DNA of 64,000 bases from JALZKA01 sp963734015 (GTDB lineage Bacteria; Actinomycetota; Thermoleophilia; Solirubrobacterales; 70-9). Under the pieces are notes generated by a model. That model was given only the letters and a program-made list of their open reading frames with translations. It was not told where the DNA came from and did no database searches. Location of the stretch: the NCBI GenBank assembly GCA_963734015.1, contig CAVTFG010000019.1, forward strand, positions 186,001-250,000, given 5' to 3'. Below are positions 1 to 7,865 of the stretch, one piece after another. Each line of letters begins with the position of its first letter. The first letter of the stretch is position 1. Both the position numbers and the translations under genes were made by a program.

Positions 1-470
1 CGCTCGCAGGCCAGCCGGTAGATCTCGGGCTGCGGCTTGTGCAGGCCGACGTCGCCGGAGATCACAGTGGCGTCGAACAGGGCGACCGGTGCCCGGTCGT
101 AGATGCCGAGGCCCCACGAGTTCGTGATCAGTCCGGTCGCCACTCCGCCCGCCCGCGCGGCGCGCACGGCTCCGATCATCGCCTCGTCGGGCCCGAGCCC
201 GGCAAACAGGCGCCCGATCAGGCCCTCGTGGTCGTCGACTCCCAGGAGCGCCGCAAAGCGGGGCTCGAACACGGCCTCGTCGAGCTCGCCCGTCTCCAGC
301 CCGCGCAGCAACGCGAGCGCCTCCGGCTCCTCGCGGAACAGCGCGCGGACGGCCTCGGGCTCGAGTCCCACGGACTCGCAGAACTCGCCGAACGCGACCC
401 AGATCGAGGTCGTCAGCACACCGCCGTAGTCGACGAGCAGCGCTCGCTTCGAACTAGGGTTCCCGCTCAT
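1..470 (-). CDS. HAD-superfamily hydrolase, 3' end beyond window
   Basis: The leftward reading frame starts at ATG 470 and runs off the window, so the C-terminus is missing. The N-terminus reads MSGNPSSKRALLVDYGGVL; the DYGGVL stretch is the HAD motif I strand with its nucleophilic Asp, and LITNSWG further on fits motif II. The family includes phosphatases and the N-terminal domain of animal ACAD10 and soluble epoxide hydrolase. It is divergent from the phosphotransferase gene and their start codons overlap by two bases. Together with the dehydrogenase two genes on, it reproduces the domain set of ACAD10, which suggests a role in hydroxyacyl-CoA breakdown (inference). Confidence 0.85.
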   Translation of the reverse strand, partial: MSGNPSSKRALLVDYGGVLTTSIWVAFGEFCESVGLEPEAVRALFREEPEALALLRGLETGELDEAVFEPRFAALLGVDDHEGLIGRLFAGLGPDEAMIGAVRAARAGGVATGLITNSWGLGIYDRAPVALFDATVISGDVGLHKPQPEIYRLACE

Positions 471-489
471 GAGCGAGCCGGAGGCTATA
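455..489. promoter_or_regulatory. Overlapping divergent start codons with facing -10 elements
   Basis: The palindrome GCTCATGAGC (466-475) carries ATG on both strands: 469-471 for the rightward gene and 470-468 for the leftward one. A TAGGGT -10-like element at 455-460 would place rightward transcription at about the A of its ATG. A TATAGC element on the other strand (489-484) would give the leftward gene a leader of only a few bases. No Shine-Dalgarno sequence is visible for either. The -10 of each gene would lie inside the coding region of the other. Promoter calls are by eye. Confidence 0.4.
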
Positions 490-1515
490 GACGGGATCGA
501 CCGCGACGGCGTCGAGGGATGGTTCGCAGACCACGTGTCCGGCGCCGAGCTTCCGCTCGACTTCGAGCTGATCGCGGGCGGCCGCTCGAACCTCACGTAC
601 GGCGTGACCGACGCGAACGGCTCGCGCTGGGCGCTGCGCCGCCCGCCGATGGGCAAGACGCTCGGCTCGGCGCACGACATGGGCCGCGAGTGCCGGGTGG
701 TCTCGGCGCTGGAGGGGACCGACGTTCCGGTTGCGCACATCGCCGGATTCTGCGAGGACGATCAGGTGAACGGCGCGCCGTTCTACGTCATGGACTTCGT
801 GGAGGGCCCGATCCTGCGTGGGCGACCGGACGCGGACGCATTTGACGAGCCGACCAGGCGCGCGATTGGCGAGCGGGTCGTCGACACGCTCGTGGACATC
901 CACGCCGTCGAGCCGGACGACGTGGGGCTCGGCGAGCTCGGCAAGAAGGGTGACTATGTCGCCCGCACCCTGCATCGCTGGCAGGGCCAGTGGCAGAAGG
1001 GCAAGACGCGGGAGATCCCCCTGGTCGACGAGGTGCACGACCGGCTGGCAGCCCGGATCCCCGATCAGGGCCCGGCGACGATCGTCCACGGCGACTACCG
1101 GTTGGACAACATGATCCTCACCCCCGGCGCCGATGCCGTCGCGGCGGTCGTCGACTGGGAGCTGTGCACGCTGGGCGACCCGCTTGCGGACCTGGGGATG
1201 CTCCTCGTCTACTGGGGTGATCCCGACGACGAGCTCTTCCCGCTGTTCGCGCCGGCGACGATCGCTCCGGGCTTTCCCTCGCGCGACGAGGTGAGGGAGC
1301 GCTACGCGGAGCGATCCGGTCGTGACCTGTCGCTGATCGATTTCTACGTTGCGCTCGGGCTCTGGAAGCTTGCGATCATCCTCGAGGGCGTCTTCGCGCG
1401 CTATTCGGCGGGCCAGTACGGGGACAAGGCGGAGCTCGACGCGGTGCACGCGTTCGGCCGCAACGTCGCCCGTCTCGCCGAGCTGGCCGACGAGGCCGAA
1501 CGGCGGCTGGGATAG
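469..1515 (+). CDS. APH-like phosphotransferase of the ACAD10/11 type
   Basis: 348 residues of the aminoglycoside-phosphotransferase/choline-kinase fold. The catalytic loop is HGDYRLDN at about residues 207-214 and the metal-binding loop is VVDWELCTLGDP at 227-238. The family is the kinase domain found before the dehydrogenase in ACAD10/ACAD11 and as LvaA in levulinate catabolism, where it phosphorylates the 4-hydroxyl of a 4-hydroxyacyl-CoA. The dehydrogenase partner is the next gene, convergent, so the two are not co-transcribed. The start ATG overlaps the start codon of the divergent HAD gene. The substrate here is inferred from the neighbours. Confidence 0.88.
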   Translation: MSEPEAIDGIDRDGVEGWFADHVSGAELPLDFELIAGGRSNLTYGVTDANGSRWALRRPPMGKTLGSAHDMGRECRVVSALEGTDVPVAHIAGFCEDDQVNGAPFYVMDFVEGPILRGRPDADAFDEPTRRAIGERVVDTLVDIHAVEPDDVGLGELGKKGDYVARTLHRWQGQWQKGKTREIPLVDEVHDRLAARIPDQGPATIVHGDYRLDNMILTPGADAVAAVVDWELCTLGDPLADLGMLLVYWGDPDDELFPLFAPATIAPGFPSRDEVRERYAERSGRDLSLIDFYVALGLWKLAIILEGVFARYSAGQYGDKAELDAVHAFGRNVARLAELADEAERRLG

Positions 1516-1692
1516 CGTCAGGGTCGGCGCGCGCGCGTGGTCGGCAGGGTCACCTTCAGCGACGTCACGTTCACCGCGCCCACGGCGCGCTGTGGGTCGA
1601 ACAGGTCGGACTACGGTGATCGAGATCCGGCCCCTCATCGCGCAGCGATGCTACGGCGCGGTAACGGTCAGTGCGCCGGTTTGCTCCGGCGG

Positions 1693-2964
1693 CTACTTGG
1701 CGCCTGCGGGCGTGAGTGCAGCGGCGTCCTGCTCGGGCGCCTCGGCCTCCGCCGCCTTCGCCCAGTGGTTCAACTCGCGCCGGGCGACGACCATCTTGTG
1801 CACCTCGTCCGGGCCGTCGGCGATCCGGAGCATGCGGCTGTAGCGCCACATCGACGCGAGCGGCGTGTCGTCCGACATGCCGAGCGAGCCGTGCACCTGG
1901 ATCGCCCGGTCGAGCACGTCCATCACGACGTTGGCGGCAACGATCTTGATCATCGAGATCTCGCGCCGGGCGGCCTTCTTGCCCTCCGTGTCCATGCGCC
2001 AGGCGGCCTTCATCGTCAGCAGGCGTGCTTGCTCGATCTCGATGCGTGACTTGGCGACGAAGTCCTGGACGAACTGCTTCTCGGCGAGCTTCGAACCGAA
2101 TGCCTCGCGATCGTTTGCGCGGCGGCACATCATCTCGATCGCCCGCTCAGCCGAGCCGATCGCGCGCATGCAGTGATGGATGCGCCCGGGGCCAAGCCGG
2201 TCCTGGGCGATCACGAACCCGGCCTGGCGCGGGCCCAGCAGGTTGTCGGCCGGGACCCGGCAGTCCTCGTACCGGATCTCGCAGTGGCCCGGGCCGCCGT
2301 CGTGCCCCATGACCGGCACCGGCCGGATCAGGTTGAAGCCCGGGTTGTCGGTGGGCACGATGATCATCGAGGCACGCGCGTAGGGGTGCGCGTCGGGATC
2401 GGTCACCACCATCGCGATCGCGAGCGCGGCGCCAACCGCTCCCGACGTGAACCACTTGTGGCCGTTGATGACCCATTCGTCTCCCTCGAGCACCGCCTGC
2501 GACTGGAGGGTCGTCGGATCCGAGCCGGAGACCTCGGGTTCGGTCATCGAGAAGCAGGAGCGCGTCTCGCCGTCCAGCAGCGGGCTCAGCCAGCGCTCCT
2601 GCTGCTCGGGCGTGCCGTGCTCGGCCAGGATCTCCATGTTTCCGGTGTCCGGCGCGGCGCAGTTGAAGGCCATCGGCGCGATCGCCGGCGAGCGGCCCAT
2701 CTCCTCGCACAGCACGCCGTACTCCCAGTTGGTGAGCCCGGGGCCGAAGCGGTCGTCGGGGAGGAAGAGGTTCCAGAGCCCGTCGGCCTTCGCGCGCTCC
2801 CGCAGGTCGCGGATCACGGCCGGGTACGCCACGTTCGCACCGGGCCGAACCTCCTTATCCAGCGCTCGCATGGCCTCCAGCTCGACCGGCAGGACCTGTG
2901 AGTCGATGAACTCGCGGACGCGGTCACGGAGCTCGATGACTCGCGGGGTCAGGTCGAAGTCCAT
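1693..2964 (-). CDS. Acyl-CoA dehydrogenase, ACAD10/11-like
   Basis: 423 residues covering the full acyl-CoA dehydrogenase fold: N-terminal helices, a middle domain with CFSMTEPEVSGSDP contacting FAD, and a C-terminal helical domain with VHGSLGMSDDTPL. Where classical enzymes have the catalytic Glu in YEGT, this protein has ADGPDE, the signature of the ACAD10/11 clade. Members remove phosphate from 4-phosphoacyl-CoA to give the enoyl/3-hydroxyacyl product instead of, or besides, ordinary dehydrogenation. Its location beside a matching kinase and HAD hydrolase supports that activity. The 177 bases downstream of its stop (1516-1692) hold no gene I can support. Confidence 0.9.
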   Translation of the reverse strand: MDFDLTPRVIELRDRVREFIDSQVLPVELEAMRALDKEVRPGANVAYPAVIRDLRERAKADGLWNLFLPDDRFGPGLTNWEYGVLCEEMGRSPAIAPMAFNCAAPDTGNMEILAEHGTPEQQERWLSPLLDGETRSCFSMTEPEVSGSDPTTLQSQAVLEGDEWVINGHKWFTSGAVGAALAIAMVVTDPDAHPYARASMIIVPTDNPGFNLIRPVPVMGHDGGPGHCEIRYEDCRVPADNLLGPRQAGFVIAQDRLGPGRIHHCMRAIGSAERAIEMMCRRANDREAFGSKLAEKQFVQDFVAKSRIEIEQARLLTMKAAWRMDTEGKKAARREISMIKIVAANVVMDVLDRAIQVHGSLGMSDDTPLASMWRYSRMLRIADGPDEVHKMVVARRELNHWAKAAEAEAPEQDAAALTPAGAK

Positions 2965-2976
2965 GCGCGCAGCGTA

Positions 2977-3888
2977 TTACGGCGGTGCCTCGGCGGGTGA
3001 CCCGCGGGCGCTGTCGTTGACCCTCTTGTGGGAAACGATCTGTGCCGCGAACAGGGCTCCCATCATCAGCGTGGCGATCCCGATCGCCGGGACGACGACG
3101 CTCGGGTCGCCTTCCTTGACCACCAGCGTCGTGCCGGAGGCGATCAGCACGACGCCGAGCGCCGTCCGCAGGAATGCCTGGGGCGCCTTCACCGAGAGGT
3201 TGGCGCCGAGGACGACGCCGGGGACCGAACCGAGCAGGATGTTCCCGGCGAGGCCGAAATCGATGTTGCCGCCCACCCAGTGCGCGAGCCCGGCCGCCCA
3301 CAGCAGGATCGCCGCGTGGAAGACGTCGGTGCCGACCACGCGCTGGGGGGTCAGCTGGAAGATCGCGATCAGGGCGATCGCGATCAGGGTGCCGCTGCCG
3401 GCGGAGGTCAGGCCGATCACGAAGCCGCAGGTCACGCCGGTCAGGATCGCGGCGATGATGTGGCGGCGGTAGAGGTGGAGCGACGAGCGCTCGGCGATCA
3501 CGTCCTTGAAGAAGATCGAGCGCAGGAGCGTGGCGGCACCGACCACGAGCAGCGCCCCGCCGAGCATCCCCAGGACCAGCTTGTCGAGATCCTCGCCGTA
3601 TGAGCGCTGCAGCAACTCGATCACCCAGACGCCGGCGATCGACGCCGGCACCGACCCGACGGCCATCCAGAACGCGATGCCGCGGTGGACGGTCTTCAGG
3701 CGCAGGTGGCGGAAGCCGCCGACGGTCTTGGTGATCGCGGCGTAGAAGATGTCGGTGCCGATCGCGGTCACCGGGCTGATCCCGAACACGAGGATCAGGA
3801 GCGGGGTCATCAGGGAGGCGCCGCCCATGCCGGTCATGCCGACCAGCACGCCGATGCCAAAGCCGAATACGACTATCGCTGGGTCCAT
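2977..3888 (-). CDS. TauE/SafE-family membrane transporter
   Basis: 303 residues, strongly hydrophobic, with about eight predicted membrane helices in two related halves. The first helix FGFGIGVLVGMTGMGGASLMTP and the later GFVIGLTSAGSGTL carry the glycine-rich signatures of the TauE/SafE (sulfite or organosulfur anion exporter) family. It sits downstream of the Rrf2 regulator on the same strand and about 2.7 kb from the sulfate assimilation operon, which fits handling of sulfite or sulfate. Substrate and direction of transport cannot be read from the sequence. Confidence 0.85.
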   Translation of the reverse strand: MDPAIVVFGFGIGVLVGMTGMGGASLMTPLLILVFGISPVTAIGTDIFYAAITKTVGGFRHLRLKTVHRGIAFWMAVGSVPASIAGVWVIELLQRSYGEDLDKLVLGMLGGALLVVGAATLLRSIFFKDVIAERSSLHLYRRHIIAAILTGVTCGFVIGLTSAGSGTLIAIALIAIFQLTPQRVVGTDVFHAAILLWAAGLAHWVGGNIDFGLAGNILLGSVPGVVLGANLSVKAPQAFLRTALGVVLIASGTTLVVKEGDPSVVVPAIGIATLMMGALFAAQIVSHKRVNDSARGSPAEAPP

Positions 3889-3974
3889 GGCGGGGGTTTG
3901 CGCGCGAGCGAGCTAGTTTCGATCTTTGTTGACCGAGATACTCAAAAGCGCGGTGGCGAAAGGGTAGCCGACGG

Positions 3975-4433
3975 CTAACGCTTGTGCCAGGTCTGGGGGT
4001 CGTTCAGCATCGCGTCGATCTGCCACGGGAGCTGGCCGTCGGCGAGCTCCGCCAGGGTCACGCTTTCGAGCACCGCCCGCAGGTTGTGCCTGACCGCGAC
4101 CCAGACGTCGCGGAGCCGCTCGGCCGCGCCCTCGTACCGCAGCTCCTCGGGAGCCGACTCGTGGATGTTCGCCAGCGGCCCCTCGACCGCGCGGATCACG
4201 TCGGCGACCGTGACCTCGTCGGCCGGCTTCGCGAGCCAATAGCCGCCGCGTGCCCCCCGCCGCGCCAAGACAAGGCCCGCGTGCTTCATCTCGAGGAGGA
4301 TGTGCTCGAGGAACTGGAGCGGGATCTCCTGGCGCTCGGCCAGGTCGGCTCCCTTGACCGGGGAGCCCTCCGGCGCCGCCGCGAGCTCGAGCGCGGCGCG
4401 CACGGCGTAATCGGCCTTGGTCGAGATTCGCAT
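3975..4433 (-). CDS. Rrf2-family transcriptional regulator without cysteines
   Basis: 152 residues beginning MRISTKADYAVRAALELA, the canonical Rrf2 winged-helix start. The recognition region EIPLQFLEHILLEMKHAGLV and wing RRGARGGYWLAKP are conserved. There is no cysteine in the whole protein, so it cannot hold the Fe-S cluster of IscR or NsrR. It resembles the CymR-type subgroup, which responds to the cysteine synthesis state through a partner protein. The nearby sulfate assimilation operon and TauE gene make control of sulfur uptake the likely role (inference). A degenerate copy of the sir operator lies about 30 bases upstream, suggesting autoregulation. Confidence 0.85.
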   Translation of the reverse strand: MRISTKADYAVRAALELAAAPEGSPVKGADLAERQEIPLQFLEHILLEMKHAGLVLARRGARGGYWLAKPADEVTVADVIRAVEGPLANIHESAPEELRYEGAAERLRDVWVAVRHNLRAVLESVTLAELADGQLPWQIDAMLNDPQTWHKR

Positions 4434-4462
4434 ACAGGCCTATTGTCGCATCCAGGGTCAAG

Positions 4463-4478
4463 AATCCCGTTCGGCGAG
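4463..4478. promoter_or_regulatory. Possible degenerate Rrf2 operator half-site
   Basis: The sequence AATCCCGTTCGGCGAG shares its left arm AATCCCG and the CGG of its right arm with the near-perfect palindrome AATCCCGACCGGGATT at 11626-11641 before the sulfite reductase operon. It lies 30-45 bases upstream of the Rrf2 gene start. The resemblance is partial, with four right-arm positions differing, so this is a weak candidate for autoregulation. Confidence 0.3.
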
Positions 4479-4549
4479 GAAAAATGAGCACCTCCCGTGT
4501 GCTCGAATCCCGGAGACGGATCGCGGCGTCTGGATAGAGTGCGCGGCCG

Positions 4550-5383
4550 ATGATCGACCTGCAATCGCACTCCACGGTGTCCGACGGCCAGCTGCCCCCG
4601 GCCGACGTCGTCCGCGCGGCCGCCGAGGCCGGGATCGACACGATGGCCCTCACCGACCACGACGGGGTCGCCGGCGTGCCCGAGGCACTCGCGACCGCCG
4701 AGGAGGTCGGGATCGAGTGCGTGCCGGCGGTCGAGATGTCGTGCGTCCACAAGTACTCGGAGGACCTGCACATCTGCGGCTACTGGGTGGACGTCGACCG
4801 GATCCAGCCCGCCTGCGACCGCGCGCAGCAGGAGCGGGTGGACCGCGCGAAGGAGATCATCGCCAACCTCAACTCGCACGGGGTGGAGGTCACGTTCGAG
4901 CAGGCCGTCGCCCAGTCGGGAGCCGCCGACGCCATCGGCCGGCCCCACATCGCGAAGGCGGCGGGCGCCGGCCCCGACCTCGGACCGTTCTTCGAGGAGT
5001 ACCTCGTGCCGGGTGCGAAGGCGTTCGTCTCGCGCAAGTGGCCGAGCGCGGAGGAGGCGGTCCGGATCATCCACGACGCCGGCGGCGCGGCGGTGGTCGC
5101 TCATCCCTACTGGGACGTGCAGGACCCCGAGCAGGTGCGCGATCTCGTGGAGAGCCTGGTCCGCGACGTCTCGCTCGACGGAATCGAGACCTTCTACCCG
5201 CCCCACACCGCCGAGCAGACCAAGCACTGCCTCGAGCTCTGCGAGGAGTTCGACCTGGTGCCGACCGCCTCGTCGGACTTCCACGGCCCGACACACAAGA
5301 CGTTCAGCCGCTGGGGCGCTTACGACACGTACGGCCTCGGCGAGCCACAGGTCCCCGAGATGCCCGCCGCGAATGGGGGCTGA
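4550..5383 (+). CDS. PHP-domain phosphoesterase (TrpH/YciV-like)
   Basis: 277 residues. The N-terminus MIDLQSHSTVSDG, then MALTDHDG, a central VAHPYWD and a C-terminal ASSDFHGP supply the metal-binding His and Asp residues of the PHP fold. The length and motif order match the TrpH/YciV group, which hydrolyses 3',5'-nucleoside bisphosphates or trims short 5' ends of RNA. Such an enzyme would remove PAP, the by-product of PAPS use, which fits the nearby sulfate genes, although that link is inference. A TAGAGT element at 4535-4540 suggests a near-leaderless transcript. The last codons overlap the next gene by 11 bases. Confidence 0.85.
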   Translation: MIDLQSHSTVSDGQLPPADVVRAAAEAGIDTMALTDHDGVAGVPEALATAEEVGIECVPAVEMSCVHKYSEDLHICGYWVDVDRIQPACDRAQQERVDRAKEIIANLNSHGVEVTFEQAVAQSGAADAIGRPHIAKAAGAGPDLGPFFEEYLVPGAKAFVSRKWPSAEEAVRIIHDAGGAAVVAHPYWDVQDPEQVRDLVESLVRDVSLDGIETFYPPHTAEQTKHCLELCEEFDLVPTASSDFHGPTHKTFSRWGAYDTYGLGEPQVPEMPAANGG

Positions 5384-5744
5384 CGACGGCCTGCCGCAGC
5401 TCGCCGTCACCTCGGCCGCGGCGTGGGAGGAGTGGCTCGAGGCGAACCACGATGCCGCTGAGGGTGCGTGGCTCAAGATCGCCAAGAAGGGCAGCGGGAT
5501 CCCCAGCGTGACCATCGCCGAGGCACTCGATCTCTGCCTCTGCTTCGGCTGGATCGACAGTCGCCGCGAGGCGCTCGACGACGACCATTACCTACAGCGC
5601 TACACGCCGCGGCGCCCGCGCAGCAACTGGTCGCGGATCAACGTCGAGAAGGTCGCCAGCCTGACCGCCGCGGGACGGATGCGTCCGGCCGGGCTCGCCG
5701 AGGTCGAGCGCGCGAAGGCGGACGGGCGCTGGGACGCCGCCTGA
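5373..5744 (+). CDS. YdeI/OmpD-associated family protein, C-terminally short
   Basis: 123 residues from ATG 5373, overlapping the end of the PHP gene. WEEWLEANHDAAEGAWLKIAKK, CLCFGWIDSRRE and YTPRRPRSNWSRIN are hallmarks of the YdeI/OmpD-associated family. Relatives are usually near 190 residues; this copy stops directly after GRWDAA, where others continue with a helical C-terminal region. The convergent VOC gene ends one base further on, so no room is left for the missing part. It may be a genuine short form or a decaying gene. Function is not established. Confidence 0.75.
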   Translation: MGADDGLPQLAVTSAAAWEEWLEANHDAAEGAWLKIAKKGSGIPSVTIAEALDLCLCFGWIDSRREALDDDHYLQRYTPRRPRSNWSRINVEKVASLTAAGRMRPAGLAEVERAKADGRWDAA

Positions 5745-5745
5745 C

Positions 5746-6123
5746 TCAGGCCGGGCTGTGGCAGACGGCCTCGACGTTGTTGCCGTCCGGATCGAGGACG
5801 AAGGCGCCGTAGTAGTCCGGGTGGTAGATCTCGCGGACGCCCGGGCTGCCGTTGTCGGTCCCGCCCGCGGCGAGCGCTGCGGCGTGGAACGCGTCGACGA
5901 GCTCACGGGTGTCCACCCGGAAGGCGAGGTGGACCCCCGTCTGGGGGCCGCGGTCGCGCTTCGCGATCCAAAAGAACGGGAAGTCGTCCCCGAACCCGCC
6001 GACCTCAGGGACCGGCTCCATGATCATCCGTAGCCCGAGTGGCTCGAGCGCGCGCTCGTAGAAGGTCTTGCTGGCCTCGTAGTCGGCGACGTCGAGTCCG
6101 ACGTGGTCGAGTCTCGCGCTCAT
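5746..6123 (-). CDS. VOC (glyoxalase-fold) family protein
   Basis: 125 residues forming the two beta-alpha-beta-beta-beta units of a vicinal oxygen chelate protein. LDHVGLDVADYEAS opens the first unit and the C-terminal FVLDPDGNNVEAVCH closes the second. Candidate metal ligands are His7, His65 and Glu118. The family covers glyoxalase I, dioxygenases and resistance proteins; nothing here decides the substrate. It is convergent with the short YdeI-like gene, one base apart. Confidence 0.85.
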   Translation of the reverse strand: MSARLDHVGLDVADYEASKTFYERALEPLGLRMIMEPVPEVGGFGDDFPFFWIAKRDRGPQTGVHLAFRVDTRELVDAFHAAALAAGGTDNGSPGVREIYHPDYYGAFVLDPDGNNVEAVCHSPA

Positions 6124-6210
6124 ACCCTCGTCATATCACGGGCCGGTGTCCGGAAGCGCGGAGTCGGCTGCCGCGCGATAAGCCGGGTTCGTGACGGGTA
6201 GACGAACGGC

Positions 6211-6528
6211 GTGAAGTGCTTACGCCTCCTCAACCCGCTTCGAATCCGCGACGCGGTTCGCGGGATTCGCGGGACCTCGGGGGGCGGCGGCCCGAAGGCG
6301 ATCCGTCTCGCCGGGATCTCGCACCCTGAGGGCTGGATCGTGCCGATCGCGCGGGTGAGCCTGGAAATCGTCGCCCGCGACGGCAGCGTCACCCGTTTCG
6401 CCCCTGGTGTGCCGATCCCGTTCCCGTACGCCTGGGCGTACCGCATAGCGCGCAAGCTGCGGGTGCCGCTCGTCTCGAGCGTCGACCCCGAGCGCATCCA
6501 GGCCGAGGTGCCGATCCCGGGCCGCTGA
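6211..6528 (+). CDS. Hypothetical protein
   Basis: 105 residues from a GTG start. I do not recognise a family. The protein is basic at the N-terminus (MKCLRLLNPLRIRDAVRGIRG), has a central beta-rich stretch and a proline-rich PGVPIPFPYAWAYRIARKLRVP segment. A TAGACG sequence six bases before the start would make the transcript leaderless, as for other first genes here. It lies divergent from the VOC gene and converges on the acyltransferase gene. Coding status rests on frame length and the promoter-like element only. Confidence 0.5.
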   Translation: MKCLRLLNPLRIRDAVRGIRGTSGGGGPKAIRLAGISHPEGWIVPIARVSLEIVARDGSVTRFAPGVPIPFPYAWAYRIARKLRVPLVSSVDPERIQAEVPIPGR

Positions 6529-6588
6529 GCGGCTCAGCTGCGAACCGAAGCATTGCGCGACCACCCCTCGGTCGCAGGCTGCATCAGT

Positions 6589-7261
6589 TCAGGGCGCGGA
6601 CTCGTCCTCGGCCGCGCGGCGGAGGCGCTCCGCCGTTCGTCTGCGGCCGGGCAGCGCGATCGGCGCGCGCTCGCGGATCTCGGCCATCAGGCGAACCGAC
6701 ACCGCCTTGGGCTCCTCGCCGTCCCCAACCGGGCCACCGGCGGGGGCGAAGAACTCGACCCGGATCCGCGGCCGCTTCGGGAACCGGACGATGTCGACAG
6801 TTCCAGTGACCGTCACCGAAACGAGTTGGGCCTCCGGCACCTCCAACGCCAGCCGGCCGGCGCCGCTTCGCGCGCGCAGCATCTTGCCGCGCGAGATCGT
6901 CCCTTCCGGGAAGACGCCGATGCAGCCGCCGTCGCGGAGCGTGTCGATGGCGGCCTGGAGCGCCTGCGCGTCGCCCTTCCCGCGCTCGATCGGCACCTGG
7001 CCCATGGCGTCCAGGATCGGCGCCAGGCCCGGGAACTTCCAAAGCGTGGACTTGGCGAGCGCACGGATCTGCCGCCGCTCCCGCCCGGCCATGCCGATCG
7101 CGACCGGGTCCCAGTAGGAGTCGTGGTTACCGACGAGCAGCGTCGGACCGGCCGTGGGCAGGTGCTCGCGCGCCCACGACCTCAAGCCGCCCCCACCACC
7201 GGATCACCGGGGCGAGCACGGCCATGACGAAGCGGTAGGTGCGCGAGATCGGCTCGCGCAC
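6589..7261 (-). CDS. PlsC-like lysophospholipid acyltransferase, apparent frameshift
   Basis: The main frame (7185 to 6589) holds the acyltransferase block I NHDSYWD, the block III-like VFPEGTISRG and the rest of a 1-acylglycerol-phosphate acyltransferase. It lacks a proper N-terminus: a stop and five glycine codons precede it. The upstream frame from GTG 7261 encodes REPISRTYRFVMAVLAPVIR and WWGRLEVVG, which is the expected membrane anchor and lead-in. Removing one base from the CGCGCGCC run at about 7167-7174 joins the two into 223 residues. The start lies just after the cysC stop, so it is probably the last gene of the sulfate operon. Either an assembly indel or a true mutation. Confidence 0.75.
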
Positions 7262-7268
7262 GTCCGCG

Positions 7269-7808
7269 TCAGCTCTTGCTGATCCAGCCGTTGTCTTCGA
7301 GGTAGGTGAGGATCTGCTGCGCGGACTCCTCGGGCGACTGCTCCTCGGTCGCGACCGTGACCTCGGGGTTCGAGGGCTCCTCGTACGGGTCGGAGACGCC
7401 GGTGAACTCCTTGATCTCGCCGGAGCGGGCTTTGGCGTAGAGCCCCTTGACGTCGCGCTCCTCGCAGGCCTCGACCGACGCCTTCACGTAGACCTCGATG
7501 AACCGGCCGTCCATCATCTGCCGCGCCTCGTCGCGGATCTCGCGGTAGGGCGAGATGGCGGCGGTGATCACCGGCACGCCGTTGCGGGAGAGCAGGTTCG
7601 CGACGAACGCGATCCGGCGGATGTTGGTGTCGCGGTCCTCCTTCGAGAAGCCGAGGCCCTTCGAGAGGTTCTCGCGCACGACGTCGCCGTCGAGCACCTC
7701 GAGCTTCGAGCCGCGCTTCAGGAGGTCCTTGACCAGCAGGTTGGTGATCGTGGTCTTGCCCGAGCCGGAGAGGCCCGTGAACCACAGTGTGTAGCCGTCG
7801 TCAGCCAT
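7269..7808 (-). CDS. cysC: Adenylylsulfate (APS) kinase
   Basis: 179 residues. The Walker A loop GLSGSGKTT sits near the N-terminus, and DGDVVRENLSKGLGFSKEDRD and KGLYAKARSGEIKEFTG are typical APS-kinase segments. The enzyme phosphorylates APS to PAPS. I chose ATG 7808 over the TTG two codons upstream because AAGGAAGG lies about nine bases before it. The gene follows sat in the sulfate operon. The reductase here has the Fe-S cysteines of APS reductases, so PAPS may serve sulfation instead of, or besides, reduction. Confidence 0.93.
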   Translation of the reverse strand: MADDGYTLWFTGLSGSGKTTITNLLVKDLLKRGSKLEVLDGDVVRENLSKGLGFSKEDRDTNIRRIAFVANLLSRNGVPVITAAISPYREIRDEARQMMDGRFIEVYVKASVEACEERDVKGLYAKARSGEIKEFTGVSDPYEEPSNPEVTVATEEQSPEESAQQILTYLEDNGWISKS

Positions 7809-7865
7809 CGGCAAAAACCTTCCTTACCAGGAGGGCAAACATGCTTTCGCGCCTTGCGTCGCTCA

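Noticed and set aside
4434..4461. TTGACC (4461-4456) as a -35 box for the Rrf2 gene
   Set aside because: A -10 box at normal spacing would fall on or after ATG 4433, which is the canonical Rrf2 start, so the spacing is impossible.
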